Assembly: GCA_038380795.1 (NCBI GenBank)
Contig: CM076276.1
Coordinates: 13,344,001 to 13,408,000 of the forward strand
Source: Pyrocephalus nanus
Lineage: Eukaryota > Chordata > Aves > Passeriformes > Tyrannidae
Reading direction: 5' to 3'
Length of the DNA stretch: 64,000 nt
Under the pieces are notes generated by a model, which saw only the letters and a list, made by a program, of their open reading frames with translations, did not search any database and was not told where the DNA came from. Position numbers and translations under genes: made by a program. Positions 24,055 through 35,414 of this stretch are shown here, one piece after another (the first letter of the stretch is position 1; each line of letters starts with the position of its first letter).

Positions 24055-25344
24055 TCATATTTCCGACTCCCTCCTGTACGACCGTTGATCCAACGCTATT
24101 GTGGCTTGAAGCCTGTCGAACTCGTGCCTGTTGTCTGGGCTGATGTCCTCCAAACCCCGGCTGTCATCGTCTTCCTCTTCCTCGTCGCGGCTCATGAAGG
24201 CCAGCTCGTTCTCGTAGCAGAAGGAGTTGGTGCTGGGCAGCAGGAATTTGTTCTCCACCAAGTCCTTGGCGCTGCAGCGCGGCGTGGACGGGACCTCGTA
24301 GGTTTTGTGGAAGTGGGAATAGTCTACTTTGTACTGGTTTTTCTCCTCAAACAAGACGGGCTCGAAGCGGTGGCCCCAGAGGATCTCGCTGGCCAGGTAG
24401 GAGCTCCGAGCTTGCGTCGTCATGGCTGTGGCTTCTACCATGCCTTCCAGGATGACGACGATCTCAAAGTCATCCGTCTCCAAGTCCTGGCGGCTGATCC
24501 CGAACAAGGGGCTGTCTTCGTTGATCTCGTGGAGAATGGTGATGGGGGACACCAAGAAAATACGGTCCAAGCCTTTATCAAACCCCACGTCGATGTCTAT
24601 TTGGTCGAGCGGTATGTACTCCCCTTCCTCCGTGATCCTGGGCTTAATGAGCTGAGCTCGTACGTGGGCTTCCACTATGTGGCTTTTCCGGAGGTTCCCC
24701 ACTCTCCACATCAGGCAGAGTTTTCCATCTCTCATTGCCACTACCGCGTTATGGCTGAAAAGTAATGTCTGGGCCCTTTTTTTGGGCCTGGCCATTTTTG
24801 CCATTATTGCACCAATCATGAAGGAGTCAATTATACACCCCACGATGGACTGAACCACCACCATGAAGACCGCGAGCGGACACTCCTCCGTCACGCAGCG
24901 GAAGCCGTAACCAATAGTCGTTTGGGTCTCAATGGAGAACAGAAAAGCAGCCACAAAGCCATTGACCTGCAGAACGCAAGGCTTGAAGGTATCGTCTCCA
25001 CCCGGGTTTTCTAGGTCTCCATGAATGAGTGCAATTAACCAGAAAATCAGCCCAAACAATAACCAGGACACCAGAAACGCCAGGGAAAAGAGCAAGAGCA
25101 TATACCTCCAGCGGATGTCAACGCACGTGGTGAACATGTCTGCAATGTACCTCTGCGGCTTGTCATCCATGTTGGTGAACTCCACGTTGCACTGGCCGTT
25201 CTTCTTTACAAACCTGTTCCTGCATTTCCTCCTGGTGTGGATTTTCCCGTTGCCAAAGCCGTTGATACCTGGCATCGTGGTCAACCTCAGCCCGTCTTCC
25301 TCGGAGGACACGATGCTGTAAGGGTTGACCCTGCCTGTGGTCAT
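24055..25344 (-). CDS. KCNJ12: Inward-rectifier potassium channel Kir2.2, complete single-exon CDS (429 aa)
   Basis: Tetrameric plasma-membrane K+ channel that passes inward current more readily than outward and sets resting potential in heart, skeletal muscle and neurons (family knowledge). Seen in the translation: cytoplasmic N-terminus; slide helix about 68-80; M1 about 82-106; pore helix and selectivity filter T143-I-G-Y-G147; M2 about 157-183; C-terminal cytoplasmic domain to 429. PIP2-binding R78, W79, R80, K183, R186, K188, K189 and R219 are present, as are rectification-controller acidic residues D173, E225 and E300, extracellular cysteines C123 and C155 (disulfide pair in Kir2.2), the ER-export motif FCYENE (375-380), an acidic run at 387-394, and a C-terminal RRESEI combining a PDZ ligand with a phosphorylatable S427. 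Length matches the family. The start is the ATG at 25344-25342: an in-frame TGA lies upstream at 25479-25477 and no ATG lies between. Kir2.6 (KCNJ18) is a primate-lineage duplicate, so KCNJ12 is the best name. No frameshift or missing key residue. Confidence 0.98.
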   Translation of the reverse strand: MTTGRVNPYSIVSSEEDGLRLTTMPGINGFGNGKIHTRRKCRNRFVKKNGQCNVEFTNMDDKPQRYIADMFTTCVDIRWRYMLLLFSLAFLVSWLLFGLIFWLIALIHGDLENPGGDDTFKPCVLQVNGFVAAFLFSIETQTTIGYGFRCVTEECPLAVFMVVVQSIVGCIIDSFMIGAIMAKMARPKKRAQTLLFSHNAVVAMRDGKLCLMWRVGNLRKSHIVEAHVRAQLIKPRITEEGEYIPLDQIDIDVGFDKGLDRIFLVSPITILHEINEDSPLFGISRQDLETDDFEIVVILEGMVEATAMTTQARSSYLASEILWGHRFEPVLFEEKNQYKVDYSHFHKTYEVPSTPRCSAKDLVENKFLLPSTNSFCYENELAFMSRDEEEEDDDSRGLEDISPDNRHEFDRLQATIALDQRSYRRESEI

Positions 25345-25502
25345 CCCTGAGCCAAGCCCACAGTGAAGGTGAAGGGTCTTGCGATCCCCAGTGTCCCCCT
25401 GACCCACCCCTGCCCACCCCCCAGATTCTGCTGCGGTGGAAGGGAAGTCCCAAAATTCCACGTCTTGGCTGCCACGTCACCACGCTGATCCCGTGAGAGG
25501 CT
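25345..25502 (-). other. KCNJ12: 5' UTR part of the KCNJ12 coding exon, with splice acceptor
   Basis: Read on the minus strand, a pyrimidine-rich stretch ending in CATTGCAG (plus 25503-25510) forms a strong 3' splice site, so the exon should begin at 25502. The 158 bases from there to the ATG contain no upstream ATG; the frame of the protein is closed by TGA at 25479-25477. The ATG has G at -3 and A at +4, a moderate initiation context. A spliced 5' UTR followed by a single coding exon is the normal Kir2 gene plan. The exact exon boundary is inferred from the splice consensus only. Confidence 0.75.
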
Positions 25503-27393
25503 CTGCAATGAGAGAACAAAGACACGGCCGTTACCTCTCATGGCAATGGGACCCAAGGGGCTGCTTGGCCAAGGGCCTGATGGGGTGAACGTTGAGTGAC
25601 AACCCCTCCACTGCCCTAACTCTTCCTTCTGTGGACAGGCTGCTCCCAAAAAACGCACAGGAGGAAGGAAGAATGCCTTAGGTTTTGTTCTTTGGTAGTA
25701 CAAACTAAGTGAGGAAACCTTGCCGGGGCGATGCAGCATTTGTGGAACCCTCAACAAGTCCAGGGGATGGAAAACCTTGGGTAGCACTGGAATTTCTCCA
25801 CCTCCCTTTTCTCATGAACTCTGCAGCTGGAGAGGCGAGCGGGGAGGCAGAGCTGTTCTCCTTAGGACATGGATATCAGTAAAGGTACATCTGGAAGCGG
25901 CTCCTTTGGTTCACATTGCCTGTGCCAGATGGATCAGTGCCCAGCCCAGTGCCCGACCTCCCAGCACCAGCTCTTCTGGGGTCAAGGGAAAGCACAGGGA
26001 GATGTGGATTTAACCTCTGTCCTCCTGCCCGAGGATGGGAGAGGACACAGCCAATGTGCAGCTGGTTGGAGAAGGCCCCGGGAAGGCACTTACTCAGGGC
26101 CTTCAGATGTCCTAAGGAGCAACTTTCCCAACGTATCCACTGGGACATGGAGCCATCTACGGTCACAGATGGGTTTTGCTGGCCAAGCCTTACGAAGGAA
26201 CAGCTGCCACTGGGGAATGGGGAGCTGTTTTGGTCCCTTCTGGAGGGCTCAGCTGCAGGGTCAAGGACCTACACTCAGCTTTGCCTGGGAAAGAGGTAAC
26301 ATGGACATGGGGGAGGTGGCCCAAGCTGGGTGGGCTCCTCAGTGCAGGTGAGACCTTGGTGGAGGAACCCAGCGGGACCCTGACAGGCTGCTGGACCTTC
26401 CCAGTCCCTCACAGGGCTGTGTCAGAGACTAGGTAGGATTGTGGACAAGCCACGTGGCACATCCCAAGCACCCCAAAGAGCTGGCACTGATGGAACACTC
26501 CTCAAACCACCTCCTGCCACGGGTCACCTATTGCTTTATGCCACGGGATGTCTCACTGGGGATGGAACCACCTTGCTGGCACTGAGACCTGCACAGGGCA
26601 ACAATGTGGTGAGGGATCAGGTGCAGAGGCCCCCACAACACCCCGTGCTCGCAGCACAGAGGCAGCAGCTCCTGCCTGGGGGCAGAGGTGAACCCGCCGG
26701 GCTGTACGTGCTGTGCCGGATCCGCTGGCCCGGTCGATGCAGTCGATTCCTGCAATCAGCTCCGGTGCCTGGAGACACGCTGGGACAAGCACACCCTTTC
26801 CATTACACAGTGACCAGCACCAGGGAGCATTGCCAGGCACAGCCTGCCTGGGGCTGCATCAGCCCGGCTCACAATGATACCCTGGACTGCCTTTTACTGA
26901 AACGCTCCCCAAATCCAGCCTGGGAAACAGAAATGCCTCCAGAAGCCCAACACCACAAGCAGGAGCACTGCCCAAACCTCCTAGGTGCTGGACACAAACC
27001 CATGGGTGCCACCACCTTACACCAAACAACACATCTCCACCTGCTCTAGTCTGGGCACAACCACTTTTTATTCACAAAGTTGATTTTTCAAATGCCACAG
27101 TTGTTGATTGGCATCTCAGCAGACCAAAGAATTGCTCTCACACAGCTGGGGCCATCAGCATGAGAGCCTTTCCCTCCTTAGAGACACAGGAAATAATAAA
27201 ATAGGCACAATCAGTTAATATTAATGGTCAATATTTGCAGCCCCATAGTCACTAGAACTCATATGGGACCAAAGTGGCCTTGCAGAGCTGACCTGTCAGG
27301 CCAGCTGCAGGTTCGTGCTGCCCAGCTCCAACCTGGTCTCCCATCCCAAGTCTTCCTCCTGATCATCCTGGCTACATCCATTCATTTCTCTCC

Positions 27394-27415
27394 TTTTTTT
27401 TTTTTTTTTTTTTTT
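27394..27415 (+). repeat. T22 homopolymer
   Basis: Twenty-two T residues after CTCTCC; on the minus strand an A22 run. Low-complexity, likely variable. Confidence 0.9.
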
Positions 27416-27782
27416 AATGAGAGCTGAGCATTTGGGGCCAGAAAAGGCTACTTCTCCATCACCTCTCCCCCCAGCTCGCCCCACGGAAAACGCTGAGTAC
27501 TTTTGCCACAGGATGAATTTAGAGTTGGGTGGGTTTTTTTAATTAATTCTAGATGCATTTGAGAAGTGAACAAAATGCAGTGAGCTCCCAGTGACCTGCG
27601 AGAGGATTAGCTGGGGTCTGGATTAACTGTGCTGGAAGGGGAGACGTGGCCGGGTGACTGCGGAGGCAGCAGAGCTGCCTTTACCTGGGGTGAGGTTCCC
27701 AGGGACCCTCGTGCTCCCCAATCACCACCATTGCTCCCCCCTGCCTGCACCCTTTTCCCCATCCCTCCTTGCTGCCCTCTAT

Positions 27783-27862
27783 TCCTGCTTTCTCTGTCCC
27801 TTCCTTTGTTCCTTTTTCTTCCTTTCTTTCTCCACTCCTTCCTTCCTTCCTTCCTTTCCTTT
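27783..27862 (+). repeat. Polypyrimidine (TTCC/TTTC)n tract
   Basis: About 80 bases of C and T with a clean (CCTT)n core at 27837-27855. Simple repeat that creates open frames on both strands. Confidence 0.9.
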
Positions 27863-28559
27863 GGGTACAGGGCAGCTCTTGTGACAAATCCCATGTCCCC
27901 AGCATTCCCCAAGGCCACGGGACTGAGTCCTTCCCCAAACACCGGAGCTCCTGGGAGGACCAACCCCCCCCTCCCATCCCAGGCCAGCAGGGGCACCACG
28001 GGGAGACGGCAGCTAAATAAAGGCAGCAGAGTGGATTTGCCGGAGCAGGAGGCCGCCTGCGGCTCGTACTTTATTTAGCACAGTTTTGTTTGGAAATACA
28101 CTTTCTCGAGTTCACTGGAAGCCGAATTTCTGGTTTGGTTTAAATTCGAAGGCTGGAGCCCCAGGCTGTCGCCGCGGGAGGCTCGGGTTGGGAGAGGGCT
28201 GGTGCCAACACATGGAAACTCATGGCTGGACAGGCTCTGACAGGGGGACCAGCTGGGGGCCGTGTCCCCATGGTCACCTTACATCTCCTTGGGCCAGGAG
28301 TGCATCCTCCAGCATCACCCTTGGCATCTCCCCACAACCAGCACTGCCCCAAGGGACTGATGGAGATGTTACAGGGGGATACATCCCCCTCCCTGCCTCC
28401 TTCCCGGGAGTTTCGCACCCCTGGCCATCACAATTTTACCTCACGGGAACAAACCCAAAACTTCCCCTAATAATCACTGCCCATTAATCCCATCCCCAGC
28501 CCAGTTTCAGTGCAGACAAGCCCATGCTGGGTGTCGGGCAGGACCGGGACCATCCCCTG

Positions 28560-28985
28560 CCGCTCGCGCCACGCGCCTCGTGCAGCGCTAATAGTGTTAA
28601 CATGCAGGAAACAAAACAGGCTCATGATATTAGTTTCGGGAATGAACGGGCCCCTGGCTCCCCGTGGCTCCAAAGGCAGTGACGCCACGGACTGCCCCAG
28701 CTAATGAGCTGACACGAGAGGCAACAACTCCTGCCACGAAACTGCAGCAACCCAACTCCCACCGCGGAGCCGTTTCCCGCAGAGAATCCAAGTGTCTCCA
28801 GCAATCTGCCAACTGCACAGTTAATCTTATTTAATTTTTTCTTATTTTTTTTTTTTTAAAGGGATGTTAAATGTTACAACAATATTAGGAACAGCCAGCA
28901 CGCTGGGAAAATGTGTCGAGAGGCCGGGAAAGTCATTATTTAGAGCCGGCTGAATGTGTCAATGCGATTTATCATCACACCTTTC
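28560..28985. promoter_or_regulatory. AT-rich island, candidate conserved element
   Basis: Unique sequence with GCTAATAGTGTTAACATGC (about 28587), CATGATATTAGTTTCGGG (about 28622), GTTAATCTTATTTAATT (about 28819), AATGTTACAACAATATTAGG (about 28870) and GCGATTTATCATCACACC (about 28963). Lies in presumed intron, 3-4 kb upstream of the coding exon. Regulatory role inferred from composition only. Confidence 0.3.
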
Positions 28986-29227
28986 CCTGTACCTCCGGAG
29001 GGGACGCTTTTTGGAGCCATCAAGGCTGCCCCCTGTCATCCTCCCAACACTTGCTTTTCTCACGGAATTGTGGGGACCACCTGTGTTCAGGTGGAATCAG
29101 CCTGGTGGGCACTTGGAGGAGCTGAGTTTAGGGATGCAGGTCCCGTCCCACGGGGGTGGATGAGGTGACCACGCAGGAGGGGTCGGTGTGAGGAGGTCGC
29201 ACTCGGAGCTGCTGCCCGCCCCGTGCC

Positions 29228-29270
29228 CGGAGATAACGCTGCCCTGTGCGGGGAGATAACGCTGCTATCT
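29228..29270. promoter_or_regulatory. Duplicated GATA-type motif with hairpin symmetry
   Basis: GGAGATAACGCTGC occurs at 29229 and again at 29252, and the second copy is followed by TATCTCC, complementary to its GGAGATA. The result is three AGATA-type cores in about 40 bases. Possible GATA-factor site cluster; inference. Confidence 0.35.
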
Positions 29271-30687
29271 CCCACAGCGATGCCCTTCATGGCCCAGCAG
29301 CAGGACAGCAATGTCAGGGGTGAGCAGGGAGCTCTGCTCCCCACCTGGGCTCTGCCAAAGGGTGCCCAAGTCTCTCCTGATCATCCATGACCCGACAAAG
29401 CAACCCAGCATTGAATATTCACAAAGCAAGGGGAGAGCAGCAGAGCTGGGGGCTCCCCGAGCTGTGCTGGGGCAGCACCAGTGCCTGAATAACTCCCTCC
29501 TCTGACTCCCCGTCTTGGAGCACTTCCAATAAATTAAGGGTCAGCACGCGGCAGGGCCAGGATATCTCACAATGTATCCACAGAATAAATGGCTCCCTGG
29601 TTCCCCTCAACTGCCAGGGAGGACAGGCAAGAGGCTGCTACCACAGTGCAGCCCTAATGAGAAAAACCTGCTCTGTTTTGGCAGGGACACAGGTAGAAAA
29701 CAGCCCTGGGCACATACCCTTCTCCTGGGCCCCCCCCCCACACACCCCCCTAATGCCGGTGAGCAGCTGAGAAGTCGCTGTCTGTGAGCCCTGATGGCAC
29801 ATGAAGAAGGGAAACTGAGGCACGTGGGAAAAGGAAGGCCCTTGGTGGGAAGATCTGAGGTGATGGGGTGCCTGGAGAGGTGCTGGCTCATCCCTGTCCC
29901 CCTGAGCCACGTGTGGATGCCACGGGCATGGGAGGAGGGAAAAGGGCCACGTGGAGCGTTCATCACTGCTGGGGCCGGGTGGCCTCTGCAGAGTGACAGG
30001 CTTGCGCTTAAGCACCCTCAAACTCCTGATAAATGTGATCAGGGAGCTCCTGGGAAAGATCCTGTCGGAGGCTGCACTGAGCACATGGTTGGTCCCCTAC
30101 TCCATGACACAATAAGGGGACAGAGCATTCCGGTCTGGCTGCCTCCATGTCTATTCCAGCTCCAGCACCCGGCCCTGCTCCAGCACCCACACCCTGCAGT
30201 GACAGGACCCCAGGGCTAAACATCCACCCTCACTGCCCCCACCACTCCCAGGTGATGCCCCAGGTGTCAGGAAATGCTGCAGCTCCCACAGTCATCCCAA
30301 CCCGCAGCCAGCCCTGCAAACCCTCAGGTCCTGAAATCCCATTTTGCCTGCCTGGCTGTTTTTCCATCTGCTCGAATCCATACGGCTGGACAGCGGGACA
30401 TGGCTGGGGTTAAGGATGAGGGCAAGGGGAGGTGCAGGCCTTGGCAGGGACCACCCACAACAGGGGGTTGCCGAGGGATGCCTCAAAAGCCCTGGGGGAT
30501 GCAGCCAGATTGCCCTATTCCTGTGACACCCACCTAACCCTCTGGGGTACCCTCATACCCTCAGCCCCCTCAGCTGCCCTGGCTCAGAGGACGGGTGTTA
30601 ATGCCCCGGGAAATCACCCCGGGAAGGGGCAGAGCACCAGCTGCTCCCCAGGCAGGGGGTTGTCCGGAGGAGGGGGTGAGCCCTTAC

Positions 30688-30732
30688 CTGGTGTGTGCCC
30701 TGGGGGGTCTCCCCAGCGCTCCCCGGCCATGG
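30688..30732 (-). other. Weak candidate micro-exon with uORF start
   Basis: On the minus strand, CCCTGCAG precedes CCATGGCC at 30732, and 45 bases later CACACCAG is followed by GTAAGGG (donor at 30687-30686). The ATG at 30730-30728 is in good context. Splicing to 25502 would close this frame after eight further codons at TGGTGA, so it could only be an upstream ORF. The acceptor's pyrimidine tract is poor; chance occurrence is likely. Confidence 0.15.
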
Positions 30733-31038
30733 CTGCAGGGCACAGGGTGCCCCGTGGCCCTGCTGCAGCCCGGGCGAGAGACAGAGAGTTTTAATTGAAT
30801 TTCTAGATTATCCCGGGGGAGAAATTGTAATCTCCTTAAATCCAACCTCTGGTCGAGTCCCGTAACCTACTGTCCTGCGCCGGGGAAGGGATTTAGTGAG
30901 GGGGAGGGGAGGCTTCCCTGCCTGCTGATGCTCCAGACCCTGCACCCAGCAGGATTTGTCCCACAGGATGTCAGAGATCTGCTACTGGAAGCCCTGCAGC
31001 CCCGGGAATTGAGGTTCTGCAGTGGAATGCCCTGTCCC

Positions 31039-31083
31039 TGCTCCCCATGTCCTCCCCATGTCCTCCCCATGTCCTCCCCATGT
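31039..31083. repeat. 11-bp tandem repeat, four copies
   Basis: CCTCCCCATGT repeated about four times without error. Simple minisatellite. Confidence 0.95.
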
Positions 31084-31962
31084 GACCAGTGGGAGCTGCC
31101 CAGAGATGGTGTGGTCAGGGCTCCAGTGAAGGAGATGGTTGGTGCTGGGTCAGCAGCGTCTTTGGAGGGTGAAGAGGAGCTAACTGGGTGGGATTTATGG
31201 CTGGGAGGTGTCTGTGGCTTTGAACTGAAATATCACCAAGCTCAGTTGTTCAAGTCCCCCAAGGAAGTCCTGTTCCCTGCCCAGGCTGTGGTGGTGCCTC
31301 CCTGCCAAAAAACTCCATCCCTGGACCGTGTAGGCCAGAGGATTTCTTGAATGGGTGGGTGATCTTCACCCACATGGCCCTGGTCTCTCCTGCCTGCTCC
31401 CAAATCCAGATACCTGCTGGGTTTCATCCCAGACATGTCTCCTGCTCGAGGAAATCGCTTGTGTGGGCAGAGCCCGTGCCCAGGAAATGTTTATCCTGAA
31501 GGTACAATGGCAGGTTGGAAGTGATGGGTGGAATTCTAGCTGGGAATTGGCACGGAAAGGAGCAGGACAACCAGGAGAACCAGGATCCCTTCAAGCAAGG
31601 GGAGATGGGATGTAAGCAAAGCTGAGCCATCAATAGCTCATCAGCACCCTCCACTCTTTTTTGGGCTTTAAACCCACTATTATTCCTGTTCCATCCAAGC
31701 ATTACCAACTGTTGAAGTCCTGGTGAGAAACACAGGCCACACTTTGTTATCAGGCAGTTTTCCTGGCTCCACGTCCCTGCCAGGTTAAAAAGTGGTCATT
31801 TCCACCCCTGAAGCATTTTGATTCCAGCACCCCTCAGCATCACCACTGGGTTAAGGCGTCAGCAGAGCTCTAAACTTCACTGTTAACCCCAGCAGCAAGG
31901 GTGGAGATGGGGGGGAAGGACACGCCATGCCCGGGAAGAGCCGCCCTCCTGGCCCTACTTAC

Positions 31963-32040
31963 CATGCGATGGCAGCGAGAGCCGCGGATGCTGAGCCCGA
32001 CGCCGGCAGCCGAGAGGGAGAGCAGGGACTTTGCCACTGT
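31963..32040 (-). other. Candidate 5' UTR exon with strong donor
   Basis: On the minus strand a CpG-containing stretch (CTCGGCTGCCGGCGTCGG...) ends in ATCGCATG followed by GTAAGTAGGG, a near-ideal donor whose GT is plus 31962-31961. The upstream boundary is undefined. Possible alternative KCNJ12 leader exon; unsupported beyond the splice match and local CpGs. Confidence 0.2.
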
Positions 32041-32263
32041 CCTGGCTAATTTCTCCTGAGCTCAGGTTACAGCCTCGCTTCTTCCCTACATGTACAGGAG
32101 CTGGCACCTTGGCTGCAGCCGTAGGGAGTCACCACCAGCAGGGCAGACCTGCTCCTTCGGGGCTATTTCCAAGGGGTAGGGAGGGAAATCTCGACTGGAA
32201 GCCCAAGATGCCTTAGTGGTCTCAGGGGGTTGGAAAGGGAAGAAACTTGAGGGGATTTTTGGA

Positions 32264-32495
32264 GGTTTTTGGGATGCAAAGGACCAGCCAGAAGCATGAG
32301 ACACATTCAGACCTGGGGGATCAGATGGTGGGACCAGGTAGTCTGTGTTCCGAGGCAAGATCAGCTTGTTCTTGTCATTTAGTGATGGCCATGACACAAA
32401 CCCCATTTTAAGCATTTCTCAGGAGAGGAACAAAAGCCCCCCTCCTTTTCTGTTGGGGGTGACAAACACCCCTGGCACACACCTGGTGCTACCCA
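32264..32495 (+). repeat. Unidentified ~200-bp repeat, copy A
   Basis: Shares with 34149-34344 an ordered series of matches: GGATGC-AA-GACCAGCCAGAAG, ACCTGGGGGAT, AGGCAAGA, GATGGCCATG, and TTTCTGTTGG-GGG followed by ACACC. It carries small indels relative to copy B. The family is not recognised; it is not CR1. Confidence 0.6.
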
Positions 32496-34148
32496 GCATC
32501 TTCAAGGTGAAAAAGGCCTTTTCACTGCTCTGCTGCTACAAGTTTTCCTCCAGCTCATGGCTCTGCCCACACCAGTTCATGAGTTTCAGTGCCTTCATTC
32601 CTGCAAGGGCTCCCTTTAAGGTCAGGTTTCTGGCCCCATGTTTCTGCCTTTTCCACCCATCCCTGACGTCACTGGAGAGCTGAACAACCCCAGACTTCAG
32701 TCATGACCCCAAACCCAAGTAGCTGCAAGGGCAGCAAAGGCAGGGCAGGGTATTTTGGGGACCGTCTTCATCTGCTGCAGTGAAGATTTAGCACAGGCGT
32801 TGCGTAACGCCGGGGGGGTTCGATGCTCCCCGTCCCCTCTCGCCGTCAGAGATCAGAGACTCAATTAATCCTCCATCATTCCCTGCCCACGGGGACCAGC
32901 CCTGGTGCCCTCTCAGCCCGACCCCAAATCTCTGCCCGACGTCAGCATCCACTGAGGCTGGTATCCCACAGCCTGGGGGGGAGGTTCTGAGAGACATCCC
33001 ACTGACACCACCCAGGGCACCCGCTGACCCTCCCAGGCCACCCACCTTGCTTGGGAAGCCCTTTTTGAATGGAGGTGGCCGTGAAGGTACCCATGAGACA
33101 GACACTGAGATCCCTAAAGTGACCCATTGTCTCTGTGCCCCAGCCTCGGGTGCTGTCATGCATCACTTCTTTAAGGGGCCCAGCACCCACAGACCCTGTA
33201 GGCAGAGACCTGGGCCTTTGGGGCACTTTATAAGGTCATTTTTAAACCACCAATGTTTGGTGCACATCTGCTTGTCTTCCCGCCTCTCCGCTCCTTTGCA
33301 CAGCACACATCTCTGATGGATGGCTCACCCAGGCACACACTGCAGGATCACAACAGCAACGAAGGGATCCCTATTTTTTTTTTTTTTTGGCCAGCCCTAA
33401 AATAACAACCCCCACAAGTGTCCTTGGGCAACCCTACAAGGAACAAGGCGATTGCAAATCCTGGCATTGGCGAGCTCTGCCACGGCTGTGTGTGCACAAA
33501 TGGGATGATGAGGAGAAGGGCACCAGCAAGCCAAACCAAAATGCTGTCAAGGGAAGGTTTAGAGGGTAAAGATGATGGCATGCTGCTGCCAGCCAGCCCT
33601 GGAGTCCCAGTCCTGCCCACCAGCACCCCTTGGAGATGCCAGATGTCAAACACCACCCTGGCACAGAAGGGTGGCTGTGGTGGCAATGGGTGGGCACAGA
33701 GAAAAGGTATGCCGTGGCCAGGGCAGGGGCCAGGTCTGGTGGCATTGAGGAGGGTGGGACACAGTGACATGTCCCTCTGTGAAGAGCTGCACGGAGAGTT
33801 ACACAATGCCAGCCCGGCCGCCCTTGGCTGTGTGTGCCGTGCGTGCTCCTATCGACACGGCCCCGGCCGCCCTCCGACATCCCCCCAGGGGCAGAACTCT
33901 GCAAGTGGCGTAAATGCAAGTGCATGTGAGCAGGGGGACCTGCTCCAGCCCCCTCCTCAAACCCTGCACCTCCTGCAGTGGTCACCAGCGATGCACCGGC
34001 ACCCCCACTGCCCCCTGGCTCGGCTGTGCCGATGGTGGGGGGTCGGGGGGCAGGGGTGGTGCTGTGCAGAGCAGGGGAGCAGGGTGAGTTCCCACCCATC
34101 CTGCTGGGAAAACACAGCAGCTGAGGAACTGCACGGCCTCCACCCAGG

Positions 34149-34344
34149 GATTTTTAGGATGCGAAAGACCAGCCAGAAGGACCCAACAAATTCAAACCTG
34201 GGGGATGTGACTGGGTTAGGACAAGGCAAGACCTTGCCAGGACCATGATGGCCATGTCCCAAAAGTTCCTTCAAGCCTTTTGCAGGGGAGGAAGAAAAAT
34301 CACCTTGTCTTTCTGTTGGAGGGGAAAAACACCAGTGCTGCCAC
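34149..34344 (+). repeat. Unidentified ~200-bp repeat, copy B
   Basis: Direct-orientation partner of copy A, 1.9 kb away, considerably diverged. No terminal inverted repeats, A tail or obvious target-site duplication could be seen, so either an old transposon family or a local duplication is possible. Confidence 0.6.
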
Positions 34345-34499
34345 CGACAGCAAGGAGTTCTCCCCTCAGCAGAGCAGTGGGATGAAGCAGGGGTGCTTTT
34401 GTCCACAGAGAGGGGAAACTGAGGCACGGTGTTTGGATGGGCCCAAGCGTGGGGACAGGCTGCAGCCCCTGTCACTGCCTTCCCCCCAGCCTGGCCTGG

Positions 34500-34625
34500 C
34501 CCCAGTTGGAGATATTTATAAAGCCGATAAGGGAGCAGAAAGAATTTTCCAAATGCCAAAGTTACGTAACCTCTCCTCGTCCTCCACGGACATGGCCTGT
34601 AATTATACGCTTGGGATTGGGGGAG
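34500..34625. promoter_or_regulatory. Candidate conserved element with GATA and MEF2-like cores
   Basis: GAGATATTTATAAAGCCGATAAGG (positions about 34508-34531), GTTACGTAACC (a near-palindrome at about 34561) and TGTAATTATACGC (about 34598) occur in unique, AT-balanced sequence. Lies in presumed intron just downstream, in gene direction, of the CpG block at 35.4-36.0 kb. Confidence 0.3.
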
Positions 34626-35414
34626 AGCCCTTCATGGTGGGGCTGGCAGGGGGGCACCAGTGCCACTGTCAGCCCAAAGGGCTTCACCCTCCTCTCCCTG
34701 ACTGCAGCAGGTCCCCTGGGTCCTCGTGCCACTGTGCTGCCCTGTGGGACCCCCTCCCTGAGGGACCTCACTGGCTCTGTGGCCAGTCCCCCCACCCTGT
34801 GCAGGGGACCCCAAGATTTTCTCTGAGTTCTTGGTGTCTGAACCCCCCCCCAGGTGCCTGCACCCCTCCAGCCCATCCCAGCACGTTCTGGGTGTCATGA
34901 CAGATGACAACCTGAGCACAGCTGACATTGCCATGGTGACTATTAATCACTGCTGCTGGGAGGACTCATGTAAGGCTCCTGCACCAGCACCTGCCCCCCA
35001 CAAAGTGCTGACCCCCACCCCCAGCGTCTGCAGGTACCCCCTGCCCTCCACCAGCCCCATTTCCACCACTTTTTGCCCTGCTACACACACAGGCACCTTC
35101 CAAACCCTTCACCACCACCTCGCAGCTGCCTCCAAATCCTCCAGTTGTGTCTCAGCTCGCCCAGCCCTGTGGTTGCCACCCCAGGGGAGCGTGGTGTCCC
35201 TTCCCCGGGATATTTTTCTCTCTCTCAACTTCGGCCAAGGCTGGGGAGTTGGAGGGATGCTGAGCGAAGGCTCCGTCGCTGTGGCAACCCGCGGGGCCGT
35301 CTCCAGGCGACCGCCCAGGGATGCTGCAGAGATGCTCTGGAGGCAGAGTGAGAGGGACCAGGGCGGGGGGTGATGCATCCATAGGGATGCCACTCCCCTC
35401 CTCCACTCCCTTAC

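Larger units (their letters stand above)
25503..35412 (-). other. KCNJ12: Presumed KCNJ12 5' UTR intron, gene-free
   Basis: The acceptor at 25502 implies an upstream intron. If the donor at 35415 or 51473 is the partner, this whole stretch is intronic. No supported coding sequence. It contains a T22 run (27394-27415), a CT-rich tract (27783-27862), an AT-rich island (28560-28985), a GATA-motif cluster (29228-29270), an 11-bp tandem repeat (31039-31083), two weaker minus-strand donor sites (30688, 31963), a T15 run (33374-33388) and two diverged copies of an unidentified repeat. Confidence 0.4.

Noticed and set aside
24085..24765. 226-codon frame on the plus strand inside KCNJ12
   Set aside because: It is the antisense shadow of conserved channel codons; no independent homology.
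25345..25461. N-terminal extension of Kir2.2 starting at 25461
   Set aside because: The codon at 25461-25459 is GTG, not ATG; an in-frame TGA lies just upstream at 25479-25477, and the extra residues do not resemble any Kir2 N-terminus. Eukaryotic initiation at the ATG at 25344 is favoured.
27055..27090. Poly(A) site of a minus-strand gene (GAATAAAAAG)
   Set aside because: The hexamer is there on the minus strand, but nothing upstream of it in that direction looks like a terminal exon; AATAAA is expected by chance many times in 64 kb.
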